A stretch of DNA of 64,000 bases, from positions 290,995,293 to 291,059,292 of the forward strand of contig NC_085140.1 of assembly GCF_024139115.2 (NCBI RefSeq), in the 5' to 3' direction. The position numbers were made by a program, and so were the translations under genes. Origin of the DNA: Armigeres subalbatus (taxonomy: Eukaryota; Arthropoda; Insecta; Diptera; Culicidae). Below are positions 22,356 through 32,339 of this stretch, one piece after another; the stretch's first letter is position 1; every line of letters begins with the position of its first letter. The notes under the pieces were generated by a model. That model saw only the letters and a list, made by a program, of their open reading frames with translations, was not told the DNA's origin and did no database searches.

Positions 22356-22663
22356 TTTGTTTTTCCCTTAGGACGGTTCGTAAGTAAATTGATGAATATA
22401 TTTTATTACTTTTATGCTATACTGTTATTGACAAACGCTCTATATTGTCGAATAGAGCTCCCTATTATTTACCTTTCCCACTAACACAAATTTTCCTTCC
22501 CGAGACATCTATGAAGGTAGTATGGGTTCCCTGCATCTTCACTAGTAGATGTTGAACTAACATTCCTTCCCTTCCTTCCGTGATTGTAAGGACGTGGCCA
22601 GGTATACAACTGCTACTGTATAGGAAAAGGTACTAATCCCAAGTACCAATTTGCGACAATATA

Positions 22664-22945
22664 CAGTAGATTGCTCAATTCAAGCTCTGTCTGGTAAGGG
22701 GCGGGTGTCGCGGAGAGGGTTCTCTTCGTCGACTTCCCTCATTTGAATGAAAGTGACAGGCAGGGGTTTCTTTGCAGTTTATCACCTCAGAATGCAAGTT
22801 CGCATTGTTTTCTTTCGTTCTGAAGTGATAAACCAGAGAGAGATCTGCTGCTTGTCACTTTTGTTTAAGGGAGAGGGGGTCGACGGGGAGAGTCTTCTCT
22901 TGCGACATTCGCCCTTATTCCGGATGGAGCTTGAATTGAGCATTG
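22664..22945. mobile_element. TA-flanked MITE inside the retroposon
   Basis: The ends are CAGTAGATTGCTCAATTCAA and the complement of CAATGCTCAATTCAAGCTCC, flanked by TA (22662-22663, 22946-22947). The inverted match continues with GGTAAGGGGCGGGTGTCGC against GCGACATTCGCCCTTATTCC and with TTATCACCTCAGAATG against the GAAGTGATAAAC region. Confidence 0.82.
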
Positions 22946-23018
22946 TATAGCCACCCACGATTTGTACAATCACATATGCTATGCTATGCTATGCTATGAC
23001 GATGATGACAGATTAATC

Positions 23019-23549
23019 GTGTTGGTCAATCGCATACCTCTGTCAACAAGTCAGTGCGAGCAGTCGCCAGAAGTAGCGTCAGCATCCTATCAAGAAGTGC
23101 GGAGCTTCATAAACAATTAGCTTCCAGTGCATAGATCGACTTCCATGTCGAGTGATTCCTTATAATTGTTGGATATTTACAAGTTTAAGTGAAGGATTCG
23201 TGATCAGCGTTTACATAATGCATTTCTATCAGCACATGTAGAAAGATTCGTAGAATTCAAAACGAAATACAATAATAGTGAAGTTTCTTCTAAGGTTGAA
23301 AAAAAGTTTTACCTCGTTTTTGAACATTTGGAGGTTTCGAGTTCTGCCTGTATTGCATCGTCGATATAGCCTTCACGTAAACTTAGTGTATGAAAAATAT
23401 AATTTTTTTACCAAAAAAACTATGGGTAGGCACTGTAAAACTTTTAATTCGAATAATCAGACCCATATGGTTTCATACCGCGATCAAACAAAAAATTGTA
23501 GAACATTTATTTGTGTTTTGTTATTTTCCAAGTGCGATAAATCGATCAT
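23019..23549. other. unassigned DNA with a faint transposon-like opening
   Basis: GTCAGTGCGAGCAGTCGCCA and following sequence (about 23050-23140) is more GC-rich and could be a fragment of an LTR or leader region, but I cannot support that. No gene is visible. Copy B begins abruptly at about 23550. Confidence 0.3.
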
Positions 23550-24800
23550 CTTCCGTCGTCTGTCACCATTAGTGAACGAGTTCGTGGGAAGTTATCAAGC
23601 CGGTTTCGTTGACGGCCGCTCGACTACGGACCAGATCTTTACTGTACGGCAAATCTTTAAAAAATGCCGTGAATACCAGGTCCCAACGCATCATCTGTTC
23701 GTTGATTTCAATGCGGCACACGACAGTATAGACCGCGTAGAGCTATGGAAAATTATGGATGAGAACAGCTTCCCTGGGAAGCTTACCAGACTGATCAAAG
23801 CAACGGTGGATGGTGTGCAAAACTGTGTGAAGATTTCGGGCGAACACTCCGGTTCGTTCGAATCGCGCCGGGGACTAAGACAAGGTGATGGAGTTCGTGC
23901 CTGTTGTTCAACCTTGCGCTAGAAGGTGTCATGCGGAGAGCCGGGGTACGATTTTCAATAGATCCAGTCAATTTATTTATTTCGCGGATGATATGGACGG
24001 ACATTGTCGGCCGAACATTTGCAAAGGTGGCAGAACTGTACACCCGCCTGAAACGTGAAGCAACAAAAGTTGGACTGGTAGTGAATGCGTCAAAGACAAA
24101 GTACATGCTGGTGGGCGGAGCCGAGCGCAACAAAGCCCGCCTGGGAAGCAGTGTTACGATAGACGGGGATACCTTCGAGGTGGTCGAGGAATTCGTCTAC
24201 CTCGGATCTTTGCTAACGGCTGATAACAATGTCAGTCGTGAAATATGAAGGCGCATCATCTGTGGAAGTCGGGCCTACTACGGGCTCCAGAAGAAACTGC
24301 GGTCAAAAAAGATTCGCCACCGCACCAAATGTGTCATGTACAAGACGCTAATAAGACCGGTTCTCCTCTACGGACACGAAACATGGACAATGCTCGAGGA
24401 GGACTTGTAAGCACTCGGAGTATTCGAGAGACGGGTGCTTAGGACCATCTTTGGCGGTGTGCAAGAAGACGGTGTGTGGCGGCGAAGAATGAACCATGAG
24501 CTCGCCCAGCTCTACGGCGAACCCAGTATCCAGGAGGTAGCTAAAGCCGGAAGGGTACGATGGGTAGGGCATGTTGCAAGAATGCCGGACAGCAACCCTG
24601 CAAAGATGGTGTTCGCTTCCAATCCGGCAGGTACGAGACGACGTGGAGCGCAGCGAGCGAGATGGGCAGACCAGGAGCAAAACGACCTGTCGAGCGTGGG
24701 GCGTATTCGAGGATGGAGAGATGCGGCCTCGAACCGTGTATTGTGGCGTCAAATTGTTGATTCAGTGTTATCTGTTTAGATGTAGACTAAATAAATGAAT
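23550..24800 (+). mobile_element. RTE-clade non-LTR retrotransposon, 5'-truncated copy B
   Basis: It begins inside the reverse transcriptase at the position equivalent to base 4151 of copy A and runs to the same 3' tail (CTAAATAAATGAATG, 24786-24800). Recognisable pieces in order: YQAGFVDGRSTTDQIF, HLFVDFNAAHDS, GLRQGDG, the FADD region around 23980-23995 disrupted by frame changes, VNASKTKYMLVGG, then RRVLRTIFGGVQEDGVW and RRMNHELAQLYGEPS. An in-frame stop at 24407-24409 and several frameshifts make it a pseudogene. It is closer to A than to C or D. Confidence 0.88.
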
Positions 24801-24990
24801 GTAGACAAAGAATCAGAAGGAATAAGTTTTGGCTGTTACGCCCTTTTCGAATGTTTGTCTAGAATTCTCTTTTATTGTTCATTGAAAGTCATTGTTTTGT
24901 GGTTTTTGCCACTGAAGGTTTCTAAAATAAATGAACGTTCTTTTTTTCATCAATTCATTAGCGTTTTAGGGTTAATCGTCTTATACTAAG

Positions 24991-25126
24991 GACACACCTG
25001 TGGTACTTGTACCATGGTACAAGAGAACAAGATAATTATTCCAAGACTATCTTTAATAAAGACAATAATTGGTATGGTACTCATTTCAAGATTCTTGTAC
25101 CATGGTACTTGTACCACCAGTGTGTC
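24991..25126. mobile_element. 136-bp hairpin MITE
   Basis: The arms read GACACACCTGTGGTACTTGT, ACCATGGTACAAG on the left and CTTGTACCATGGTACTTGTA, CCACCAGTGTGTC on the right. The arms contain the self-complementary core GTACCATGGTAC, so the stem has nested palindromes. The target duplication is not clear. Confidence 0.82.
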
Positions 25127-25163
25127 ATTAGTATTATCGTTCTATACCTTCCAGCGGCTTTAA

Positions 25164-25383
25164 GGACAAGCCTCCCGAAATACAAAAATAATTTCACTCG
25201 CGTCTTCAAGGGCACCGCACTCAATACGGAAGGAGTGCATAACTGTCATTTTTATTATCCAGTTTTGTTGCTTCGCAGCATGCGTGCAATAATAAAAATT
25301 ACAGTTGTGCGTTACTTTCTAATTGTTTGCGGTGCCCTTGAAAACGTTAGTGAAATTAGTTCTGGATTCCGGGAGGCTTGTCC
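25164..25383. mobile_element. TTAA-flanked MITE (piggyBac-like)
   Basis: The ends GGACAAGCCTCCCG and CGGGAGGCTTGTCC are perfect inverts flanked on both sides by TTAA (25160-25163, 25384-25387). A second inverted pair lies inside: CTTCAAGGGCACCGCA and TGCGGTGCCCTTGAA. A TTAA target is diagnostic of piggyBac-type transposition. A partial copy is at 25935-26075. Confidence 0.9.
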
Positions 25384-25462
25384 TTAAAACATGGCCCACG
25401 ACCGGGTATAATTTTTTATGGCCAAAAATAAACACTCCAATAGCAAATTTTCAATATGACTT

Positions 25463-25616
25463 AGGGAAGATTTATTAATTACGTATCGCACAAATGGGCG
25501 TTTTTAAACTCCCCTCCCTCCTTTGTCACACTTTTTGTACGAAACATCTGACAATTTAGTATGGACCGTCACACTTCGATCGACCCCCCCTCTAATCGTT
25601 ACGTAATTTGTGGACG
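25463..25616. mobile_element. short repeat with TTACGTA ends
   Basis: The segment runs between TTAATTACGTATCGC and CGTTACGTAATTTGTGGACG. It contains the strings TTTGTCACACTTTTTGTACG and GGACCGTCACACTTCGATCG, which I associate with a very common mosquito interspersed repeat; that recollection was not checked. Confidence 0.55.
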
Positions 25617-25618
25617 CT

Positions 25619-25690
25619 CCTTTATCTGCTTTTGTAAACAAATATTCAAACGTGGATTTGACGATTCTGATAGCACTCCCATGCCAAATA
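25619..25690 (+). mobile_element. half-copy of the 29413-29643 hairpin MITE
   Basis: TTATCTGCTTTTGTAAACAA...GATTTGACG...TCTGATAG and CTCCCATGC match one arm of the complete hairpin at 29413-29643. The second arm is absent. Confidence 0.7.
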
Positions 25691-25849
25691 ATGCAAAATT
25701 TCCACAAACAATTTAGAATTTTCCACAAAACAAAAATAAATTAGCACATTAAAAGTTAAAATTGCAATTATAAAAGAAGAATTTTACATAAAGAAATCAA
25801 AATGTTCCATGGGAAAAAAATACAAAAAGCAATAAAATTTACCGATTGT

Positions 25850-25852
<3 letters not shown>

Positions 25853-25916
<64 letters not shown>
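25853..25916. repeat. TA dinucleotide repeat
   Basis: A 64-bp uninterrupted AT/TA tract. Open frames that cross it encode IYIYIY and are artefacts. Confidence 0.97.
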
Positions 25917-25918
<2 letters not shown>

Positions 25919-25934
25919 AAAACTAATATATCCA

Positions 25935-26075
25935 AAACTAATTTCACTCACGTTTTCAAGGGCACCGCAATCAATTATGAAGTAACGCTCAACTGTTATT
26001 TATTTACGCATGCTGCGACGCAGCAAATCTGGAAAAATTAAAACAACAGTGGTGCGTGGCCTCCGTTTTAAATGC
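25935..26075 (+). mobile_element. partial copy of the TTAA MITE
   Basis: AATTTCACTCACGTTTTCAA followed by GGGCACCGCA, then GCATGCTGCGACGCAGCAA and GTGGTGCGT parallel the internal part of the 25164-25383 element. Both GGACAAGCCTCCCG termini are missing. Confidence 0.6.
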
Positions 26076-26640
26076 AAGCAATTATATTGCTTTTTTTTCT
26101 ATTTTTTATGGAACTCTTTTTCATTGCTCTTTATTGCTTATTTTGTGGAACATTTTTAACTTTTAAGGAAAAAAAACATTTTGTTGGATATTTCGTAATC
26201 ATTTATTGCTAATACTGATTTATTTTTGGAAATTTTCCGTGGGACATATTGATTTATTTATGGAAAATTCTTATTTTATAAATGTAATTTTTCCTTTTAA
26301 AAGTGCTAATTTAATTTTGTTTTGTGGAAAATTTTCAATTCTTTATGGAAATTTTGCATTACTTGTGGAAATTTCATATTTATTTATTGCTCATACACTG
26401 AATTCTTTATTGGCAATTTCCTATTCTTTTATGGAAAATTTCTAATTCTTCATGGAAATTTTATTTTGCTGCCTAGCCATTTCAGTCAATATGAAAATGT
26501 TGTTTTTGAAGTGAACATCGATTTGTTGATCTTTGATGTACACGAAAGGCAAGAATGAAAATGTCATAAAAAACGAATCAATAATGTCGCTGTCAGCTTC
26601 ACCATCGTTGCCGTACTCTATATAGAACCCAATGTGTGTA

Positions 26641-27355
26641 GGGGAACTGGGGGTAGGACGCCCACGTTAAGGAAAATGCCATTTTTATCAATGAAAACCA
26701 CCATTTCAGCCAGTTTTCATCAGCGCATACTAAAGAACAGCATATCTGCGACTGACTACCGATGACAGATATCTAATTGTACATTTTATTGCACAGAAAT
26801 TTGATTTTTAAAAAGCACCCGAAAAATATTGATTTTGAAACCATGCGGGGTGAGATGCGCCAGTGGATGGGTTAAAACGCGCATGTGTTTATCGTACTGA
26901 TTTTCATTTTAATTGCCTACATTAAGGCAATTAACCGAATGTTTCAGCTGTTTCGGTCATACGAAATGAGCATGGGCGTACTGCCCCACACCGACCTCAG
27001 AAGTTTGAAGGCCCATCAAATCGTTTTAAGACCAATTTTGACGACGATTTCGTGTGGAACATAAAGAACACGAGTAAGCAGCATGGCTCATGGCTCAATT
27101 TTCAATTTACCAATGAATAACAGCGATAGAAAGACTAAATTTCACCGAGCTAGAATTGCATCAAAACACGCAAAAATCATTTTTTCGAGTTTTTCATGTG
27201 TAACTAGAGAAAAATCATGAAATACATGTATCCAATGGCAATATTTTTCATTGATTCATCGTATAGACTATTTAAAATAATCACAATGGGGATATTTAAC
27301 CTTATTCAGGGGTGGCGCGTTTTAACCCCTATGGGCGTGTTACCCCCACTTCCCC
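26641..27355. mobile_element. TA-flanked 715-bp element with GGGG ends
   Basis: The left end is GGGGAACTGGGGGTAGGACG and the right end is the complement of GGGGAAGTGGGGGTAACACG. TA lies on both sides (26639-26640, 27356-27357). The inside has repeated GGGGTGAGATGCGCC/GGGGTTAAAACGCGCC-type segments but no transposase. Confidence 0.82.
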
Positions 27356-27356
27356 T

Positions 27357-28791
27357 ATTCCGTATTGGTTCCAATCATCCCACTATCACCCCATCGATTA
27401 ATGTGTCGAAAAATATGGTCCGTGGCTGACCTTGTATTTCAGATTTCGAAGATCGTGCTTGGAGCCAACAGCAATGCAGCTTACACGACACGAGTCATAA
27501 TGCGTTGTATTTTACGTCACACAATAAGATAGACGATTGTTGTAAATGACCAATATGTAAATGACCAATTTAAAATATTTATCCGAACATGTTTTGTTCT
27601 CCATGGTAACGCTAAAATTTACATATTTAATCAGTATCTTTAATCACCTAATCTGTATTAAGTACCTAATTTGTTTTGAACATTACCTTTAAATCGGAAT
27701 AGTTGAAAAGGGAAACATATTAATGCGACGCGACAATAACGAAAATTAGTACCGAATGAAGAAAATGTTATTGGAAGATTGTATACGAAACCGCACCTGT
27801 GGGGGGGGGGGGGTAGTGGTTGTTCGATATAGTAATCAGATAATGGATTAATTCATTGGATGGCCATTCTTATGATCTGTTTTCGTGCGAGTCGGGAACA
27901 GTCACCCTACACGTGTCAGCAATAAAAACGGAATCTGATCACATTAATTCATCCCGGTTTTGTACCTACGTCATTCGGCATTGGAGTTTAACGAGTCAAG
28001 ATTCTCTTCAGGACATGAAGCACGAGAGCCCCTTTTATCAGTATATAAGTAGATCGCCGCCTTGCTTCTGTGTGCATGTGACTACATATGCCAATCCGAT
28101 GCATTATGCAGAGTAGAGTGGGGCAAAAGTACGCACTTAGTTTTCAATCGATCATGTACTGCCGCTAACCGCAAGTCGAGCACATCTGACTTTTTGGCAA
28201 TTTTCAGTTATTACCATATTTCACTTTATTTTCACATGTACTACCTATGTGTTATGCTATTCTTTACGAGATGTTTGTTCTAGAACAGTTGGAAATATAT
28301 CAAGTCAAATTGTCCCATATGGAAAAGTAACCGCAAGTCAGTCACATCGAGTAAAACTATGCCCCCTTCGCAAAATATCATTCAAATTGTTGTTTTTGTG
28401 CAATTTCTTATTCCATTAGTTCAATACAAGTGCTTAGAATGCATATCGAAAACATATCCACAATGTCGTATTAAATATGCTTAGGTTAGGTTTAGGATTA
28501 TTTGGATAATTATTTGCCAGCAGCACTGAACCTGTAAGCGCATTTACTGATTCTTATTATCCATCCAGATATAAAGATGGATTTCAAACTTAGTTGCTTC
28601 AGGGCTTTGATATATTTATGCCTATATACCTATGTGATCATGAAATATAATTGCACGTTAGTCCCAGTCGATGAAAAACATTAAATTTATAAAAAAGTTT
28701 CCAAAAACCATCAAATTTTTAATTTATTCTATATTTATTAAACAAATTATCTAATAGTTTGAAGGTACAGCCTTTTCAAAGCATTTACAGA
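27357..28791. other. unassigned AT-rich DNA with a 13-G run
   Basis: The only standout is an uninterrupted run of 13 G at 27801-27813. An 86-codon open frame at 27856-28116 has no recognisable character. Nothing else is supported. Confidence 0.4.
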
Positions 28792-28832
28792 AAAATATAT
28801 TAAGCTCTTTTAGTGGAATGTATTCAACCAAT
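28792..28832 (+). mobile_element. 3'-end scrap of the I-clade element family E
   Basis: ATATTAAGCTCTTTTAGTGG and AATGTATTCAA match 45014-45054 inside the terminal coding segment of element E. The match is only about 40 bp. Confidence 0.55.
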
Positions 28833-28842
28833 TATTTTCGAT

Positions 28843-29370
28843 ATCTTTGCAGATACGTATTTCGACCACAACTGTGTGGTCGTCTTTAGTGTCTCGTACC
28901 TGACTCGACTTGAAGAAAACAATCGCAACTTACACTATTTATACTACGCTAGCTATCTAATCTAATCTTATTTGCCTACTTTATTTACCTATACAGTTAA
29001 TTACTTTATTGCTTAGGAAGAAATTTAAAGAGCCAAGAGCTGCCGTTTCCCTGATACTTATTTAACAGCGATTTTCTATGTAGGCCAAACAAAAAGATCA
29101 TTAGATAGAAGGTTCAAGGAACATATATGGCGAAATTGAGTAAGGCGAAAAGAGAAAACGATAAGGGATTACATTACGAATTTAGATCTAAGGTAGCAGA
29201 GCATGTGTATAAGGAAAATCACCCAATTACGGCATCAAATATTAAAATCTTAAGAAATGTCTCTTCCCCATTGAAAAAAAAACGGCTGAGAGTTTGGAAA
29301 TCTACCGACAGGTACAGACAGCACTGTTGAATAAGGATCAGGGAAACGGCAGCTCTTGGCTACTTGTAGT
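28843..29370 (+). mobile_element. Penelope-like element fragment
   Basis: The leader 28852-28905 has a strong stem GACCACA/TGTGGTC. The coding remnant at 29071-29138 reads IFYVGQTKRSLDRRFKEH, the C-terminal half of a GIY-YIG endonuclease as carried by Penelope-like elements. After a frameshift near 29125 it continues from 29127 as VAEHVYKENHPITASNIK and, further on, DQGNGSS, the usual Penelope C-terminal order. The reverse transcriptase is absent. The 3' end (29335-29364) is repeated in inverted orientation at 29030-29058. Confidence 0.75.
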
Positions 29371-29412
29371 GGTGCTAAATATAACTAAATATAACGTGGA
29401 CTGCCTTTAAAT

Positions 29413-29643
29413 CAAGACAAAATTTTCAAAATGACTTATCTGCTTTTGTAAACAAAGATTCAAACGACGATTTGACGAATCTGATAGTTCTCCCACGCAA
29501 ACCAACACCATCAATAGGTAAGTGAAGGATTTCGCTACCTGTTGATGGTGTTGGTTTGCGTGGGAGAGCTAACAGATTCGTCAAATCGTCGTTTAAATCT
29601 TTGTTTACAAAAGCAGATAAGGCGTTTTGAAAATTTTGTCTTG
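29413..29643. mobile_element. 231-bp hairpin MITE
   Basis: The two arms, CAAGACAAAATTTTCAAAA... and ...TTTTGAAAATTTTGTCTTG, match for about 100 bp. They include ACAAAGATTCAAACGACGAT on the left, and CGCAAACCAACACCATCAA with its inverted partner. The loop near 29515-29530 is short. No target duplication beyond a few bases was resolved. Confidence 0.88.
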
Positions 29644-29712
29644 AAATAATGAATCACATACAGTGGCTGAATTCCTACCCGCCATTGCCAGCACGCAGGC
29701 GCTAACGCATAT

Positions 29713-31166
29713 GTGAAAATAGCCAGCATGAGTCATCTTTTACTGCTACTGCTACAGCAACATTCAGTTGAGATGGAACATTGTAACCTCCCACCGAAGC
29801 CACCGGACATCCCTTCCTCAAGTAGTCACGTATCAGTAAGCGGCACATCTCTTGCCAATAAATCAAACCGAAATAAACGCAAAATACCATCATGGATGGA
29901 TAGGAATAACCAGCACAGTGATGCACAATTCCTTTTGATGACAGGGTCTGATAATACACCACTACCAAGAAAACCACTTATTATCAAAACATCAGTTGAA
30001 CTTGCTGCCGGCGGTTCCATAGCAGGAGCTATGTCGGAATCTCGAGGCACTAAGTATACCCTTGAAGTGGGTAATATGTCCCAAGTTGAGAAACTGTTAA
30101 CCCTAAAAAAATGGTTGGGGTTGTATACAAGACACGACCGCTCGACGTAAACTACGTAAAACCATAGTGGACTGAACCAATTATTCCGCTCTATATAGAA
30201 GGGAAGGGACTATCCCACCGTAACTACTACCCAGCTTTAGCAGCATCGCCCACTATGTGAGGGAGTAGGGACCCCACTTTCTAGCAGCTGGGCCACCCAT
30301 TCATACACCTCTGTTCAACAATTGATAATACCCTAAAAGTAGGCAATTACCAAGGATTGGAACGCGCTGCATAGGAGATGCATGATGCATGAAAGATCTA
30401 AAATTTTCAATAGTTTAGCGTTGATACTCAAAAGTTTAAATACTAGTGACAAATTGGTGGAGAGTTCGCAAATCGATTAATATATAAATCTTTAAAATCC
30501 ATTGAAAGATAAAAGACCTATTAATGTTACAAATCTTACATGATTTCGTGACGGTCCCCAATTTTGAAATTTTCATTTTACACCCTGTATCCGAGTCTTC
30601 CCCTTAGACGTAGTTTACGTCAAAAACTGATCGATAATAACCCAGTAGAAATAGTACATTATCCTACACGATGTGTAGTCACTTTTGCAGACACTCCGAC
30701 TGAGGAGATACTACAAAGCCTCGAAAACCAAGGGGTGACTGCTATTCAAAGAATAACACGGCGAAGTGAGAATGGCATTGTCAACACCGGCACAATGATT
30801 CTCACTGCACGCGGATCTGTGCGACTCGGATTGCTACAAGTATCAACATGGCCTTTCTATCCAAGTCCAATGTTGTAAAACAGATGTTTGTCTTATGGTC
30901 GTAAAAAGGATTCCTGTAAAGGAGTAGATATTTGCCACACCTGTTCAAGTAATCACGAAAATATGGAAGATTGTAATCGTACACCATACTGCAGAAACTG
31001 TGACAAAAATGAAAAACCAACTAATCGCTCATGTACACTATACCGACGAGAGCAGGAGATTATTAAGATTAAGGTTGATGAAGGTTTAACCTATACCGAA
31101 GCTAGAGAGGCGCACCAAACTAGAGTAACTAGCTCTAAAGGTACTTTTGCTAGCATTGTTCAATGA
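29713..31166 (+). pseudogene. I-clade retrotransposon ORF1 (Gag-like), MITE-interrupted
   Basis: Family role: nucleic-acid-binding ORF1 protein of the retrotransposon particle. The first part is open from 29713 to the stop at 30148-30150 and includes KYTLEVGNMSQVEKLLTLKK. After the MITE at 30148-30617 it resumes with VEIVHYPTRCVVTFADTPTE, then NTGTMILTARG and a run of zinc knuckles. A stop (30876-30878) sits where the first knuckle's first Cys is expected, and the knuckle His is Arg. The second knuckle, CHTCSSNHENMEDC, is intact; the third, CRNCDKNEKPTNRSC, lacks its His. ORF1 ends with TGA at 31164-31166. The downstream part is in frame with the upstream part if 470 bp are removed. Confidence 0.8.
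30148..30617. mobile_element. MITE in ORF1 of element E
   Basis: The inverted ends are GACGTAAACTACGT (30144-30157) and ACGTAGTTTACGTC (30608-30621), overlapping the presumed target by a few bases, so the exact boundary is uncertain by about 4 bp. Near the right end it contains TTTCGTGACGGTCCCCAA, as does a fragment at 63520-63615, which marks a family. It is non-coding. Confidence 0.75.
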
Positions 31167-31204
31167 CGAATTTTCAACTCAAACACTCCCGGGTATGAGA
31201 TGAA

Positions 31205-32336
31205 CGAGCTTACTTACTTGATACTTGATGGGCTACAGCTCTTCGATGAAGCTACGCTGAATGGAGTATCCTTTTTCACTCGATCTTGGGCCAATCGCTT
31301 CCAGTCGCCCTGAACATTGATCGCCTTCAGGTTCTCTTCAACTGCAGAAAGCCATACGCGGCTTTCCACGAAGCCTGCGGCCTCTTCCGGGTTCTCTACT
31401 AAATATTTTCTTCGCTTACGGCGTACGAACAACGGGACCAGCCCACCGTAGTCTGCCGTGTTAAATAAGATTAATAATATCCAGCCTTTTATACACCTGG
31501 TACAACTCGTGATTCATGCGACGCCGCCAGATACCGTTCTTCTGTTTACCGCCGAGTATTGTCCGCAGCACCTTACGCTTAAACACTCCGAAAGCTCTCC
31601 GATCAGCCTCCTTTAACGTCTATGTCTCATGGCCGTATAAAGCCACCGGAAGAATCAGAGTAGTATACAGCGCGAGTTTTGTTCTCGTATGCAGACTATG
31701 GGACTTAAGCTGGTTACGAAGTCCGTAATAAGCCCTATTTGCAGCTGCAATACGCCTTTTCGTCTCGCGGGTAACATCGTTGTCGCACGTCACTAATGTT
31801 CCAAGATACACAAATTCTTCTACCACTTCAAATTTTTCACCATCTAGCACCATTTCGTTACCACCACCACTAATGGACCCACGTTGATTGCCAGCGATCA
31901 TGTACTTCGTTTTGCTGGTATTGATCGTGAGTCCAATCTTCGCTGTCTCCCTCTTAAAAGGCACAAAAGCCTCTTCCACGGCACGGCGTCCAATCCCGAT
32001 AGTATCGATTTCGTCCGCAAATCCCAGGAGCATATGCGATATTGTGATAATGGTACCGCTTCTTTGCACACCAGCTCTCCTAATCGCTCCCTCGAGCGCT
32101 ATATTGAACAGTAGATTCGAGAGTGCATCACCCTGCTTTAATCCATCTAAGGTAACAAATGACGTCGATATTTCATCCGCAACCCTTACACTTGGTTTCG
32201 ATCCGTCCAACGTTATACGAATCAGCCGTATCAGTTTCGCCGGAAAACCATGTTCAAGCATAATTTGCCATAATTCATTCCGTTTCACTGAATCGTACGC
32301 CGCCTTGAAATCAATAAACAGGTGATGTGTCTGCAA
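31205..32336 (-). mobile_element. RTE-clade retrotransposon fragment D, antisense
   Basis: The minus-strand copy is 5'-truncated at 32336 inside the reverse transcriptase and ends at 31205 in a short AAGT repeat. It sits exactly where the endonuclease and RT of element E should be. Its RT (31620-32336) is open for 238 codons. Past 31620 the C-terminal domain has stops, the first being TAG where the sequence HETW is expected. Confidence 0.85.
31620..32336 (-). pseudogene. RTE reverse transcriptase fragment with FADE box
   Basis: Family role: RNA-templated DNA synthesis at the nicked target. Visible motifs: THHLFIDFKAAYDSVKRNEL (residues 3-22), GLKQGDALSNLLFNIALEGA, then GFADEIDTIG, KIGLTINTSKTKYMIAG and EEFVYLGTLVTCDND. 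The catalytic box, FADD in copies A and C, is FADE here (Glu codon at 32010-32012 on the plus strand), replacing one of the two metal-binding aspartates. This alone should abolish activity. The open frame starts at a truncation junction and not at a natural start. Confidence 0.87.
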
Positions 32337-32339
32337 GTT

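Larger units (their letters stand above)
22085..22996 (+). mobile_element. short retroposon: 99-bp head repeats, 3' UTR-like body, TATGC tail
   Basis: The insertion is flanked by a direct repeat of about 22 bp containing GACGATGATGACAGATTAAT (about 22063-22084 and 22997-23018). It opens with three 99-bp tandem units and ends in a TATGC pentamer tail (22973-22996). Target duplication plus a simple-repeat tail is the signature of a non-LTR retrotransposition product. The body after the head repeats resembles the 57354-58448 insert in layout (TTCC-rich, then GGACGTGGCC/GGGCGTGGCC). No ORF is retained, so it is a deletion derivative or a nonautonomous retroposon. It carries a nested MITE. Confidence 0.7.

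Noticed and set aside
22047..22484. 145-codon frame with a 33-residue tandem repeat
   Set aside because: The 99-bp DNA unit is a multiple of three, keeping frames open on both strands. There is no conserved start or domain, and the DNA reads better as retroposon head monomers.
28858..28905. Hammerhead-ribozyme-like arrangement on the minus strand of the Penelope-like leader (CTAAAGA, a GACCACA/TGTGGTC stem, GAAA, then a palindromic ATACGTAT)
   Set aside because: Penelope-like elements can carry hammerheads, but the conserved G of CTGANGA is A here, an extra C breaks stem II, and no stem I pairing is found. I would not call it without a covariance-model hit.
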